Below, one piece after another: positions 1 through 8,690 of a stretch of 20,114 bases of DNA. The DNA comes from Chara braunii. Lineage: Eukaryota > Streptophyta > Charophyceae > Charales > Characeae. Under the pieces are notes generated by a model. The model worked only from the letters and a program-made list of their open reading frames with translations. It did not search any database and was not told where the DNA came from. Within the stretch, counting starts at the first letter, position 1. Each line of letters opens with the position of its first letter. Made by a program: the position numbers and the translations under genes. The stretch lies in NCBI GenBank assembly GCA_003427395.1, contig BFEA01001247.1, positions 61,930-82,043 of the forward strand. Direction: 5' to 3'.

Positions 1-145
1 ACATGTACAAGCACCCAAATCAGTGAAAACCCAAGGTTGGAAGCATCCACTCAAGGGGAAACTTCACGGAAGTGTCACAAGATGAATCGCAACATTCCTA
101 ACCCCTAATCTCATGAAAAGCACAAGTCCGGATGCACACCAAGCT

Positions 146-203
146 AGGAGAAGAAGAAGAAGAAGAAGAAGAAGAAGAAGAAGAAGAAGAAGAAGAAGAA
201 GAA

Positions 204-235
<32 letters not shown>

Positions 236-270
236 AGGTGCAGGAAGAAAAGGATGGATGGAGAGAAGAG

Positions 271-308
<38 letters not shown>

Positions 309-430
309 AGAAGAAGAAGAAAGGGAAGGAGAAGAAAAGGAAAAAGAGGAAGAAGAAAAAGAAGAAGAAGAAGAAGAAGAAGAAGAAGAAGAGGAAGGAG
401 AAGAAGAAGACGAAGAAGAAGAAGAGGAGG
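146..430 (+). repeat. (GAA)n-type purine microsatellite
   Basis: The plus strand is almost all purine here. A nearly perfect AAG/GAA triplet run covers 146-238. A short interruption containing a few T and C bases lies around 239-258, and less regular GAA/GGA/AAA triplets run on to 430 with one C at 411. The stretch is open in several frames (poly-Glu, Arg/Lys-rich or Leu-rich), which is what any triplet repeat gives, so I do not call a gene. A mirror-symmetric purine tract of this length can form intramolecular triplex DNA; that is a known property of GAA tracts, not something observed here. Confidence 0.97.
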
Positions 431-855
431 TTTCCCCCTCTTTCCACTCACCTCCTTGCTAGTCCCCTGGTGATGAAGTCCCAAGCTTGGTTCTAGTTCC
501 TTGGATATGGCTCCCCTCTTCCTTCCTCTCCTACTTCTCCTCTTAGTCTATGGCCAGCTCCTATTACTAGGGCTGTGGAGTCCTTCCCTCTAGAAGGGTT
601 AAGGGGACCCCAACCAGCCTCTCCTTCTTCCTCACAGCCTGAGGGCTATGGCGGACCTCCTTCCCTAGCTTCCTAGTCCTCCTTCCTACCTCAAAACACT
701 ATAGCCAGGCTTCAAGGCTGGCACCGACTCACTCCTCCTTGCCCTACTCTCACTAGTGCTCTCATGGGCTCAAACTGGCAGCATGGGCACCTCTCATGCT
801 CAAATGAGGGTGGCGGGCAACACTCCCAGCTTATGAAGGATGAAACTAGTGCACC
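431..855. other. Gene-free stretch
   Basis: No credible coding frame. The plus strand is rich in pyrimidines (CTTCC, CCTCC words). Two imperfect hairpins can be drawn: one around 580-608, with GTCC and CCCT paired to AGGG and GGAC, and one at 704-722, with 9-base arms, one mismatch and a one-base loop. They look like the edge of the denser hairpin cluster that follows. Confidence 0.6.
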
Positions 856-896
856 GCCTAGCCCCTAGGCCTCTCCAAGTGCCCCTTGGTAGGCCG

Positions 897-945
897 AGGT
901 ACCTCCAAGGCCAAAATTCAAGTTTTGGCCTCTCTGGAGGTACCT
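897..945. repeat. Inverted repeat, 20-bp arms
   Basis: The left arm AGGTACCTCCAAGGCCAAAA (897-916) pairs with 923-945 across a 6-base loop; the right arm carries three extra bases. It is part of the hairpin cluster. Confidence 0.9.
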
Positions 946-1093
946 GGGCCCCATTTTGGCCAGGTACATGCAGCCGAAGTGGCTGGTACCACTTCGGACC
1001 ACTCATAGGCCTACCCCGGCCTCTTTTCTTGTCCTTTTCCAGATGTAGGCCCCTTTTGGAGTAGGCCATTGCATTTTTCAAGTGGCGGCATCC

Positions 1094-1125
1094 ATCTCAG
1101 CCTTGGATCTGGCTGAGATCCAAGG
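1094..1125. repeat. Two interlocked inverted repeats
   Basis: ATCTCAGCC (1094-1102) is complementary to GGCTGAGAT (1111-1119). CCTTGGATCT (1101-1110) is complementary to AGATCCAAGG (1116-1125). The two perfect stems overlap and exclude each other, so an RNA or single strand could switch between two folds. Confidence 0.9.
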
Positions 1126-1165
1126 TCCACAATGCTCCGGCCTCTTTTCAAGTCTTCCTACCTCC

Positions 1166-1191
1166 AAAATTGAAGCCTTTGCTTCAATTTT
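1166..1191. repeat. Perfect hairpin, 11-bp arms
   Basis: AAAATTGAAGC (1166-1176), a CTTT loop, then the exact reverse complement at 1181-1191. Confidence 0.92.
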
Positions 1192-1293
1192 CAACTTTCT
1201 GACGAATCTGGCCCGACCCTTGGGCCAAATTCCCAGTTTTGTCATTTTCCTTGCTTTGTTTTCCCTCCATTTTGCTGCCACCTCATTCCGGAG

Positions 1294-1329
1294 CTAGCCG
1301 TTTTGTGTCAGCCCACAAAAAACGGCTAG
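1294..1329. repeat. Near-perfect hairpin, 14-bp arms
   Basis: CTAGCCGTTTTGTG (1294-1307) pairs with 1314-1329 across a 6-base loop. The right arm has two extra A bases in its A run. Confidence 0.88.
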
Positions 1330-1430
1330 ATCTCCTCCTTCACAAGATCTGATCTCAGATCTAAGGCCAAAAAAATAGCCGGCCAACTCACATCAACATT
1401 TTTCTGCATTTTTGTTGATTTAACTTGGAT

Positions 1431-1469
1431 ATTGCAGAGATAATGCCCCAAGGGCCTTATCTCTGCAAT
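1431..1469. repeat. Perfect hairpin, 13-bp arms
   Basis: ATTGCAGAGATAA (1431-1443) is the exact reverse complement of 1457-1469. Inside the loop, GCCC (1445-1448) can pair with GGGC (1452-1455), which lengthens the stem after one mismatch. This is the longest perfect stem in the cluster. Confidence 0.93.
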
Positions 1470-1499
1470 CCGGACTGCCCTCCTACAATCTTGGAGGGA

Positions 1500-2132
1500 T
1501 GAGGTCATCATTGAGACCTGTCAGTCCCTACTGCTGCAGTCCCAACTTGGCGACATTTTTTTCTCCACCTTTTCCTCCCTCTCTGTCTCTTCTTCCTCCT
1601 TTTTCTCCCCGTTTTCTCTCCTTCCTCCTTTATTTATGCTGGGACAAGTGTCCAACAACTATTTTCCCTCTTTCTAGCTATTGGACCCCACCCAAAGTCT
1701 GATTTTGCAGCCGGCACATGGCCGTTGTGCCTCGGACTGCAGTCTGGGCACCCCCACGGCTCTAGGGGCTCCATTTGGCCGCTGCTACTCCCCGTTTAGG
1801 TCCCTTTCACTCCGATTTTCACCGGGCAGCCCTTTTTCCTTGTGGCCCTCCTGGAACTTTATTTTTCTTGGCCAACCTGGCCCCGGCCATTCCGGATTGT
1901 CAGCCAGGCCTCCTTGCCGCTACTGCTCTACTTTTCCCCTGGCCTTCTGCGTCGGCGCTAGCCGCAGCGGTACTTGGTGTATTTTTCCCATCCTGACCCA
2001 TGGTCCAGATGGGGCCGTCCGCAGGCGCCGCCTGACTATTTTTACTGTCTACCCCATTCAGTTCAGGACTCCTCTGGGGCATCCAAGGTCCTTTTCGAAT
2101 TTCTCGTGTCACCCCCGCTCGTTTTCATTTCG
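1500..2132. other. Gene-free, pyrimidine-rich stretch
   Basis: About 1555-1630 on the plus strand is nearly all C and T. The rest holds open frames without any recognisable protein feature and small palindromes such as GACTGCAGTC near 1735. The minus-strand frame of element A5 ends at 2133, so this stretch lies just beyond the A block. It may be that block's 3' flank, but no signal proves it. Confidence 0.5.
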
Positions 2133-2732
2133 TCAGTGATTCCACATCGACGCCCCGACTTTCTCCTGATTTTCCGCTAATCTTAGTTCCTCCCGTCTTT
2201 TTCGGCTTGACCCCGGGTGACGTCCCTGTTTTCCCTTGGTCCGTCTGGCGTCCTCGTCGTCCAATTGCCGGCTATTTCGCCGACGTCTTTTGATACTTGG
2301 TTCTTCGTGGCCTCCGATACTTGGTTCCGTCGACTGCTCCTGACACTTCCCTGTTCACAATTGCGTCTTCTGCATTTGCATATTCGTAGTCGTCTTTCCT
2401 GTTTTTGCCAGCTTTCCTCGTCGTTTTCTACCCGATAGGCCGCCCTCCCCTGACGGCCCGTTTTTTCCACGTCTCGTCACTGCTCCCGATTTTTCTATGA
2501 TGTGCACAAATCAGCCAAATCCAAGTTCTCGAGTGACGAAAATTCATTCGAGACCCACCGGTCCCGACAACGTACCATCCAGTTGCCACCATCGACTCTT
2601 TAAGCCTTCATACGTGACGATCTCATAGGGAACCACCGCTCTCTTTGATATATTGTTAAGGGAGTTGACCAGCTTCTTTGATTCGTCCTTACCCAATCTC
2701 CTACCTCTCCTTGGCACCATGTGATGACTCAT
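2133..2732 (-). pseudogene. Decayed ORF A5 of an unknown repeated family
   Basis: The frame starts at an ATG (2732-2730; protein begins MSHHMVPRRGRR) and stays open to a first TGA at 2544-2546. The same frame can be followed through two more TGA codons (2511-2513 and 2355-2357) to a TGA at 2133-2135, about 200 codons in all. Near its start the block PYEIVTYEGLKSRWWQ matches PYEVDEYKTVDSGWKQ of the neighbouring A4 at 7 of 16 positions without gaps. The distal part is very basic (KRRRRNSR) and contains EPSI twice, from a 12-base direct repeat GATACTTGGTTC on the plus strand (2292 and 2316). A second frame is also open over 2183-2470, so the distal half is uncertain. Function unknown. Confidence 0.45.
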
Positions 2733-2759
2733 CTGTGCTTTAATCCCCTTCCTTGGTCA

Positions 2760-3239
2760 TCAGGGTCTCCAGTGTCGGAGTACGAATTGTATTATCACCT
2801 CGTCCTTTTCATCCTTCAACGCTTCCATAGGGACTGGAGGTTTAGGTATAAGTTCATAGGTTTTTATCCTTGTGCTCCATATGATTTTTTTACCTTCCGA
2901 AAGCAACCTGTCCCTTTCATCTTCCACTGTTTCTTTTGCCCTCTCCCAACATCGACCGTAGATTAGGTCAACCTCCCTTTCTATTGGTAGGTAAATTCAC
3001 ACGTCAGACACGTCCGTTTCCAAAAAGTGTACGCTCATGACATAGAGGCGTATTTGTTTCCAACCACTATCAACTGTCTTGTACTCGTCAACCTCGTAGG
3101 GAATTGACTCCCTCTTTCCTAGGCGACTAAGTGCTGCACATACGGTATTTACTTTCCAATTTGCTGGCTTGTTACTCGAGAGAAACTTCTACCTCCTTGC
3201 TTCCAATTCCTCGTTTTTGATGGTTTTCTTTTTACTCAT
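2760..3239 (-). pseudogene. Decayed ORF A4 of an unknown repeated family
   Basis: The frame begins at an ATG (3239-3237) that overlaps the stop of A3 in the string ATGAGTAA. It runs about 160 codons to two consecutive TGA codons ending at 2757. It is broken by an in-frame TAG (3189-3191) and TGA (2997-2999), with no frameshift visible. It aligns without gaps to A3: PY....Y......., then YV....F.ETD, 9 identities in 30 positions. Farther on, EREVDLIYGRCWERAK resembles EREVVWAACQRAK of the distant copy B1, allowing small gaps. The later part is charged (ERAKETVEDERDRLLSEG), a likely helix. There is no signal peptide or membrane segment. Function unknown. Confidence 0.55.
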
Positions 3240-3675
3240 CCTTCCCCTTTCCCCGTGGTCTTGCTCTAAGTGCCATGGCTATCAGGGGCTCCCAGTTGCT
3301 CCCGTCGAGATAGTTATCAGGAACTGGCGGACTGGGCACGTCATCATATTCTCTAGGCCTTATACATAAGTTAACTCTTTTTCCTTCCTCTTCCAGCCTT
3401 TTCTTATAAGCGTATGCTATCGTCTCCAGTCAGTCGCCTTCCCCTTTATCGTATTCATCAGTTTCTTCAAACCTGGCCACCAATACGTAGATCTTCTCCT
3501 TCAATTCCACATTTACTATGGCGGTGTAATACTCAATTACGTATGGAAAGGCCCCACCTCTAATCAAGGATGTGTGACGTTGTAATAGAGCTTCTATGCC
3601 CGGGTCGCTTGACGATGGTAGGCCCCAGTTCACTCCACTCTTCCAACCGACCTTATCTGTTAAAAGGTCAGTCAT
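3232..3675 (-). pseudogene. Decayed ORF A3 of an unknown repeated family
   Basis: The ATG is at 3675-3673 and the TAA at 3232-3234, 148 codons with one internal TGA (3430-3432). The first half carries PYVIEYYTAIVN and KEKIYVLVARFEETDEYD, alignable to A4. The second half has a charged helix (YAYKKRLEEEGKR) and a tail containing DGSNWEPL. The start overlaps the end of the extended A2 frame (ATGACTGA), and the stop overlaps the start of A4 (ATGAGTAA). Such packing is unusual for eukaryotic nuclear genes. It fits a polycistronic element, or a long ORF cut into pieces by small indels. Function unknown. Confidence 0.55.
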
Positions 3676-3838
3676 GTGTAGGCCCCAACAGGAGCCCTAC
3701 CCTTGGCCAACGCCCCTCTACATAATCTTCTATTTCGCTCGTGCTCCTGAAGTATCCTACCCTCTCCTCAGGGAAATCTCTGACGTCCTCTCACTCCTCT
3801 CGGTCGTCGTCCCTTAATTGTTCCCACTCGGCTAGGTC

Positions 3839-4801
3839 TCAATCTTCTTCCTCGTACTCCACGTCCTCGTCGTTTACGGCCTCTGTCGCTTCGTAGTACA
3901 TCCAGAGTTTGAAGAATCCAATGAAAGACACTTCCCTAACCGACGGATCGTACCCTGGAGTCCCGTATAATTCGGCTACACCTACTAGGTGGCTCGGTGG
4001 CCTCCGCAGGGCCTTGTCCAAAGTGGCCCAGAACTCGGGCGGTTGATCGTACCTCGGCGGCTCTCTAAGACCCCTAGGCGAGACAACCCTAATTAGTTCC
4101 ACCAATTCTAAAGTTGACTCCCCGAACCTGGGCCCCTCCTTCCTGAGAGCGTAGTAGGCGTGATCCTCGTCACTGTTCCTCAAAAGGCTTCTAATCTCGA
4201 GGAAGGCTCGGTGGACCTTAATAAGGCGATCAAGCCCCCCTAGAAAGCCTTCCAAGACAAAAACGGGAATGGGTAGCCTCAAGGCTTGTTCGGGTTGGGG
4301 CGGAAAACCCTCTCTAGCCAGACGAACCGAGACCATTACGGATCTATAATCCCTGTCTTAGCAGCGTTCCTTCCCCCTTAGCTTGCTGGCTTCCCCCTGC
4401 AGTATACGTCATGCCGTTACCTCGTCCGCCCACGTATAAGAGTCGAGACTCGGCACTACCCCTAAGACTGTATCCCACCGACTTTGTTCTACGGCTCGAA
4501 ATACTATGTCCGCTAGAACGGAAGACTGATAGTAGAGGAAACCTCTGACTTCCAGTTCCAGGGATTTTTCTATTAACCTTCCTCTCCTATCGAACTCACA
4601 CCCTACCTGGGGCGCGACCAGCAACCAGACCCCCGGCCTCAACAAGACGGACCTCCACTCCTTATCTACTCTATCCAGATATCCTCGCCTGACGGCTTGC
4701 CCGGGTAAGGTGAATTCCACCCAATCTTCTCCAATGAACTAGGGTTCTCTATAATCGAAGTGGCAAAGCTCGACTGGGTGCTCTATCTCGTGGTGAGGCA
4801 T
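3839..4801 (-). pseudogene. Decayed ORF A2 of an unknown repeated family
   Basis: The ATG (4801-4799; protein MPHHEIEHPVEL) follows directly on the TAG of A1. One frame runs 321 codons to TGA 3839-3841, with internal TAG (4739-4741), TGA (4409-4411) and TAA (4358-4360) but no frameshift. Landmarks: a hydrophobic strand (PGVWLLVAPQV), then LELEVRGFLYYQSS, which aligns with A1; LRLPIPVFVLEGFLGGLDRL, which aligns without gaps to B1 (MRCVLPPFLVDAVFGTRDRL, 7 of 20 identical); and an acidic tail (DEDVEYEEED). Past the TGA the frame stays protein-like (DLAEWEQLRDDD), through another TGA at 3791-3793, to a TGA at 3668-3670 inside the start of A3. This is the best-preserved A copy, with a long uninterrupted 165-codon distal half. 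Function unknown. Confidence 0.6.
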
Positions 4802-5503
4802 CTATACCTCTGTGGAACTCCCGTCTAAGACCCTTGCCCTATCTATCTCACCCGAGACGGCCCCTCGACGGAGTTCAGCCCTAACTCTGAAGAAGACCTG
4901 TCTCAACTCCCTGTTTTTTGGCACCGCCCTATCCAGACAGTAAGTCACCAACCACGCTAGCTCTGTTATCGAAGGTCTGAATTGGGCGGCCTTCCTAAGC
5001 GCTCTCACCAACGTCCAATGGTGCTCTACCTTCCCATAGACAAGACTTGTCAGGAACCTGGGTATAGTTGTCCGCCCAACGACAATCACTCTAGGACGCT
5101 CTCAGTCATAAGCGTACCCGACCGAGTATCAGGCCACAGTGTCCGATCTGGCTGAAAGGCCCCGAAATACCCTAGACCCGTACCTATGGCTGAGGGATGA
5201 CAAACAAAGGAACGCACGACGGCCCCTAGCGGCGTCTATCACTAGGAACCTCCACTCATCAGAAGACAGATAAATCCTAACACTCACCTCCGTGACAAGC
5301 GGCTCACTCTCTCTGTCTCTCCTCGCACATGGCCTGGGTTGACACTCGATCCTTACCCACAGGAAAACTCCTTCCCTGACGACCAATCCTCGCTCTAGTG
5401 TGAGTCTATACTTACTCCTTCCTTCCAATGGTAGGTTCACGACATCGTACCGACCGACCTCTTGTCTAAGATGAATCTGAGTGCCCGATTCCATAAACAC
5501 CAT
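4802..5503 (-). pseudogene. Decayed ORF A1 of an unknown repeated family
   Basis: The frame begins with an ATG at 5503-5501 (MVFMESGTQIHLRQE) and ends at TAG 4802-4804, which touches the ATG of A2 in the same frame. It spans 234 codons with two internal TGA codons (5129-5131 and 5102-5104) and no frameshift. Shared blocks: REGVFLWVRIECQ corresponds to RPGVWLLVAPQVG of A2. LVTEVSVRIYLSSDEW corresponds to LELEVRGFLYYQSSVL. IPRFLTSLVYGKVE corresponds to the P-x-F-hydrophobic-G block of A2 and B1. Upstream of 5503 I see no TATA box or other promoter signal. I do not recognise the family. It could be an accessory ORF of a retroelement, or a domain of a large polyprotein. Confidence 0.55.
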
Positions 5504-6899
5504 TCCTAATCAAGTATCAGCAGTTCTCTCACTTCACCCTTCTCCCGTGTTTTACTCTCAGACTGTTGAGCTCACAAACCCCCACGACAGGCCCCCACCG
5601 ATCGCTCCTATATCCCCTCAAGACGTCAACAGGCCTAGGAAAGAACCGCCCTCTGGCGTATCTCTCCCTACCCTCATGTCAAGAAGGAGGATTGATCAGC
5701 GTACCATCGTCGTTGACCTACCACCTACGTCGCGACCTGGGCATGAGCCGGCCAGCTCATGTGCCCTAGGGTGGACCGAAGTCACACGCGGCGAAGGGGC
5801 GGTGTCTCACTCGTGCATCCTCACGCTCCTATCCATGCCTCTACTCGGCCCACCTCAGGTATGGTCTCTCATCCCTGACTCGTGCATTGAATCAAGCCCC
5901 CCTGCTATCCATCAGGATCAGCTAGCCTATGTAATCCCTGTCCAACTCCTTGCAATCCGGGGCGCTTCTCCCCTCCCCTTCAATCCCTCCAGATCATCCC
6001 CTGCTCACGATTCTCTCTCTGGGAGTCAATATCAGGGTAGACTGAACAAAGGGTAGGGAAATCAGAATAACCCCTCTCAATCACGAGGAATAGCAGAGAG
6101 GGAAAGCACGAAAAACCGAGGAAATGCAGGAATTGGCAAAATCACGAAATGCAAAAATCACGATCTCACCCGAGAGCGTCGATCATAGGTCGATGGGGGT
6201 GTCGTCTGCCCGCTCGTGCCCGTATTGTCCAACGTCTCATCTGCACACTCTGGTCACTGGCCAACTGATCAGCCTCCTCTCGTCTGCCTTGTTCCCGTTA
6301 CATCCCTGTTCTGATCCTCTCACATCCCCGCGGTTACAGGCGGACCGAAGTCCCGAGAGGCAGCCTTCCCCGGCAACGGCGCCACTGTCGATCGGTAGAA
6401 GGGGTCTGTCGGCATGCCGTCCGAACCCTAAGCCTCGCGCCGCGTCTGTCACCCGCGGGAGGGTCGGTCGGGGCTCCTGTAACCTGCACGAAACTCGTCA
6501 GTCCACATCCACGAAAACAAGGATCGTAACAGACCGAGACGAATACAAGACGAAGCTCATGAAACACTGTCTGGAAGGAACAAAAGAAGTAGTCCCATTC
6601 AGTCCAACACGATGGGATGTGAAGCACTAGCCCCTGCCTCAATCATATACCCTGCCTCAATGTCTGAAAAGTTTGTCTGAGTGCCTATAGATCTAGTCGT
6701 CCGCCTCGGCCTAACTCTCCTGCCGATCGGATGACGCCTGTAACGTGCCCGTCGGTCCCAAGAGACGGCGCTGGAGCTCTCTGTGTTAGATGTCGCCTTC
6801 CTTGCCCATTGGGGCCAGAGCCCGAGGTCTACTGAGACCATGCCTCTGTGTGGTCGTCTTGTCCTGAGTGCCTCGGCTAGGAAAAGCCTAGTTCAGATG
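5504..6899. other. Gene-free stretch
   Basis: Frames of 168-191 codons are open on the plus strand (5481-6056 and 6124-6630). They are Pro/Ser/Arg-rich, show no domain or family resemblance, and one overlaps the start of A1. I treat them as chance frames in GC-rich DNA. On the minus strand this is the upstream flank of A1, where a promoter would be expected, but I can point to no convincing box. Confidence 0.5.
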
Positions 6900-7218
6900 T
6901 ACCTCTTCGGAGAGCCCGCTTCACAAGCGTACCTGTTCGAGAAGCCATGTTCGGCCGTACCTCTTCAGAAGGCCCGCTTCACAAAAGTCCCCCCTCGGGG
7001 GGGGGGCGGTTCGGTCGTACCTCCTCGGAAGGCTCGCTTCACAAAGGTACCCTCTCGAGGAGGCCCGGTTCGGCCGCACCTGTTCGGAAGGCCCAATTCA
7101 CAAAAGTGCCTGTTCGAAAAGCCTTCTTCAAAACTATCTCTTCAAAAGCTCACTTCGGAAAGTACCTCTTCAAATGCGCCCCTTTGGGGAGCCCAGTTCG
7201 GAAAGTGCCCCCTTCGTA
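6900..7218. repeat. Minisatellite of about 30 bp, arranged as 59-bp dimers
   Basis: About ten diverged units follow each other. Units of the type CCTCTTCGGAAGGCCCGCTT-CACAAAAGT alternate in the first half with units of the type CC-TCTCGAGGAGGCCCGGTTCGG-CCGTA. Unit length is mostly 28-30 bp, so the dimer is about 59 bp. One unit carries a run of nine or ten G (around 6997-7006). Later units diverge and lose the alternation. Long frames on both strands here are by-products of the repeat. Confidence 0.8.
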
Positions 7219-7252
7219 GAGAACTCATCGTTCCAGCTGTGTCCAAGAAAAA

Positions 7253-7376
7253 ACCAGGTTCGCCTCGTGCCCGAATGCACCCCAAAAGCCCTGTTCGGTC
7301 AGGTATCCCAATCGCCCCAAAAACCCGGTTCGGTCCCGTGTCCCAATCTGATCCCCAAAGGCCCTGTTCGTTCGCT
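7253..7376. repeat. Short tandem repeat of about 35 bp, three copies
   Basis: The word GGTTCG or TGTTCG recurs at 7258, 7293, 7328 and 7366 (spacings 35, 35, 38 bp), each time followed by a TCCCAATC-like word and CCCCAAAA. The units share the GTTCGG core of the preceding 30-bp array and may descend from it. Confidence 0.65.
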
Positions 7377-7990
7377 CGACGATCTGACCGTGCCCAGATG
7401 ACTCTCGCCCTTACTAGTCTGACCTCGTTCAAGAAAGGCCGATCGGTTCGGTGATCCGGCTGCGCGTGAAAAACCCGCCCCGCCTGATGAACCGAGCCCG
7501 TTCTGAGACGAGCGTAAAGGCGCTGTCTTGCGTAGTGCCGCTGTACCTGCGAGTGGATGAACAGGACTGTACTCGAAGGCCCTCTCTGCTTGGCGACTCG
7601 ACTGCCTCGAAGGCCCGATCCGCCTGCGCCGTGACGCCCTCTCAATCGGTGCCTGCCCAGTCTCTCGCGTGGTGAGCACAAGTCCCCCGATCTCCTGCGT
7701 GCTGGCCCAGTTCCCTTCACCCGCTGATCCAGTCTCCTACGAGTTGGTGTTAGCTCGCCGGTGCAGCTCTCTCTCATGCCCACTCACCTCGCGTGGAGTG
7801 CGCTCGCACGCGCAACTGTCTCGTGCGTCCCGGACTGTAACGCGGCTGCTCAATCTTCCGCGAGCTCGTCCGCGCGCGCCCCTCTTCTCCGCGGTTCTCC
7901 CCACGTGCCTGGCTATGGACCGCGGCTATACGCTCGTGCGCGCGTTCCTGTGCACTGCTTCCCCTTATCTGACTAGACGAGTGTACGGGA
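7377..7990. other. GC-rich spacer without supported feature
   Basis: No gene is supported. Long frames exist on both strands because the DNA is GC-rich, but none carries a recognisable motif. The word TCGAAGGCCC occurs twice, about 30 bp apart, near 7575-7615. Confidence 0.45.
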
Positions 7991-8430
7991 GCGTCTCCCC
8001 GCTATCCCGCGGAGGCGCTCAAGCGCGCGCGGATGCGCGCGACCTCTCCCCGTTGTCCCACGCAAGCACACGTGTGCGCGACTTCTCCCCGCTGTCCCGT
8101 ACAGGTGCGCATGCGCGCGTGGATGCGCGCAACCTCTCCCCGCTGTCCCACGCAGGTACGCGTGCGCGCGTGGATGCACGCGACCTCTCCCCACTGTCCC
8201 GCGCATGTACGTGTGCACGCGCTGATGCGCGCGACCTCTCCCCGCTGTCCCGCGCAGGTACGCTTGCGCGCGCGGATGCGCGCGACCTCTCCCCGCTGTC
8301 CCGCGGAGGTGCACGTGCGCGTGTGGATGCGCACAACCTCTCCCCGCTATCCCGCGGGTGTGCGCGCGTGTGTGGATGTGTGAAACCTCTCCCCGCTATC
8401 CCGCGGGTGTGCGCGCGCGGACGTGGACAC
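7991..8430. repeat. 51-bp GC-rich minisatellite, about nine copies
   Basis: The core ACCTCTCCCCGCTGTCCCGC recurs with starts at 7991, 8042, 8081, 8132, 8183, 8234, 8285, 8336 and 8385. Spacing is 51 bp except one 39-bp unit (8042 to 8081) and one 49-bp unit (8336 to 8385). Between cores lies a GTGCGCGCGTGGATGCGCGC-type stretch of alternating purine and pyrimidine. Because 51 is divisible by three, several frames stay open on both strands. The plus frame would give a 17-residue repeat (DLSPLSRAGT-like) and the minus frames give Arg/Gly-rich repeats. The 39-bp unit keeps frame and the 49-bp unit breaks it. I favour non-coding satellite DNA. Confidence 0.9.
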
Positions 8431-8439
8431 ACACGTCCT

Positions 8440-8690
8440 TCCCCGTGCGCCTGTTGTTCGTCTGCCTTCCGTGCGCCCGTCACGTGCGCCTCTGTTCTCT
8501 TGTGCGAAGAATGTCCCGTGCGTCTCTCCTCCCTGTGCGCCTGTCTCCCCGTGCGCCTGTCCGTGCGTGCTCCGTTGTGCGCCTGGTAGCTCGTGTGTGC
8601 ACTCTCCTTATGCGCCAGTGTCCCTCGCGCCTATGACGTGCGCCTGAAGTCCCGTGCCTCCGTCTGCGCCTGCGAGAAGTCCCCCGTGCC
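8440..8690. repeat. Cryptic repeat based on GTGCGCCTG
   Basis: The word GTGCGCCTG and close variants (GTGCGCCCG, ATGCGCCAG, CTGCGCCTG) occur about a dozen times at irregular spacing, often followed by TCTCCCCGT or TCCCGT. It continues the GC-rich minisatellite domain without a fixed unit length. Confidence 0.6.

Larger units (their letters stand above)
856..1469. other. Cluster of about ten unrelated short hairpins
   Basis: Short inverted repeats with small loops follow one another through this non-coding stretch. Arms in order: 856-861/865-870 (6 bp); 897-916/923-945 (about 20 bp with a 3-base bulge); 974-982/989-997 (9 bp); 1094-1102/1111-1119 (9 bp), interlocked with 1101-1110/1116-1125 (10 bp); 1166-1176/1181-1191 (11 bp); 1294-1307/1314-1329 (14 bp with a 2-base bulge); 1345-1352/1355-1362 (8 bp); 1392-1398/1413-1419 (7 bp); 1431-1443/1457-1469 (13 bp). 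The hairpins differ in sequence, so this is not one repeat copied many times. It could be a structured RNA, the remains of a fold-back element, or the product of a local process that creates quasi-palindromes. No function is known. Confidence 0.75.

Noticed and set aside
113-496. Long Glu-, Arg/Lys- or Leu-rich frames on both strands
   Set aside because: They are translations of the GAA triplet repeat in different frames; nothing outside the repeat supports a gene.
840-1511. Small ORFs of 61-93 codons on both strands across the hairpin cluster
   Set aside because: They overlap mirror-image stems and each other; no protein feature is visible.
5481-6630. Plus-strand frames of 191 and 168 codons
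   Set aside because: Low-complexity Ser/Pro/Arg composition, overlap with the start of A1 on the other strand, and no recognisable motif.
7142-8589. Frames of 100-300 codons on both strands, including Arg/Gly-rich and LSPLS-type repeats
   Set aside because: GC-rich tandem repeats keep several frames open at once; no start context, domain or homology is visible.
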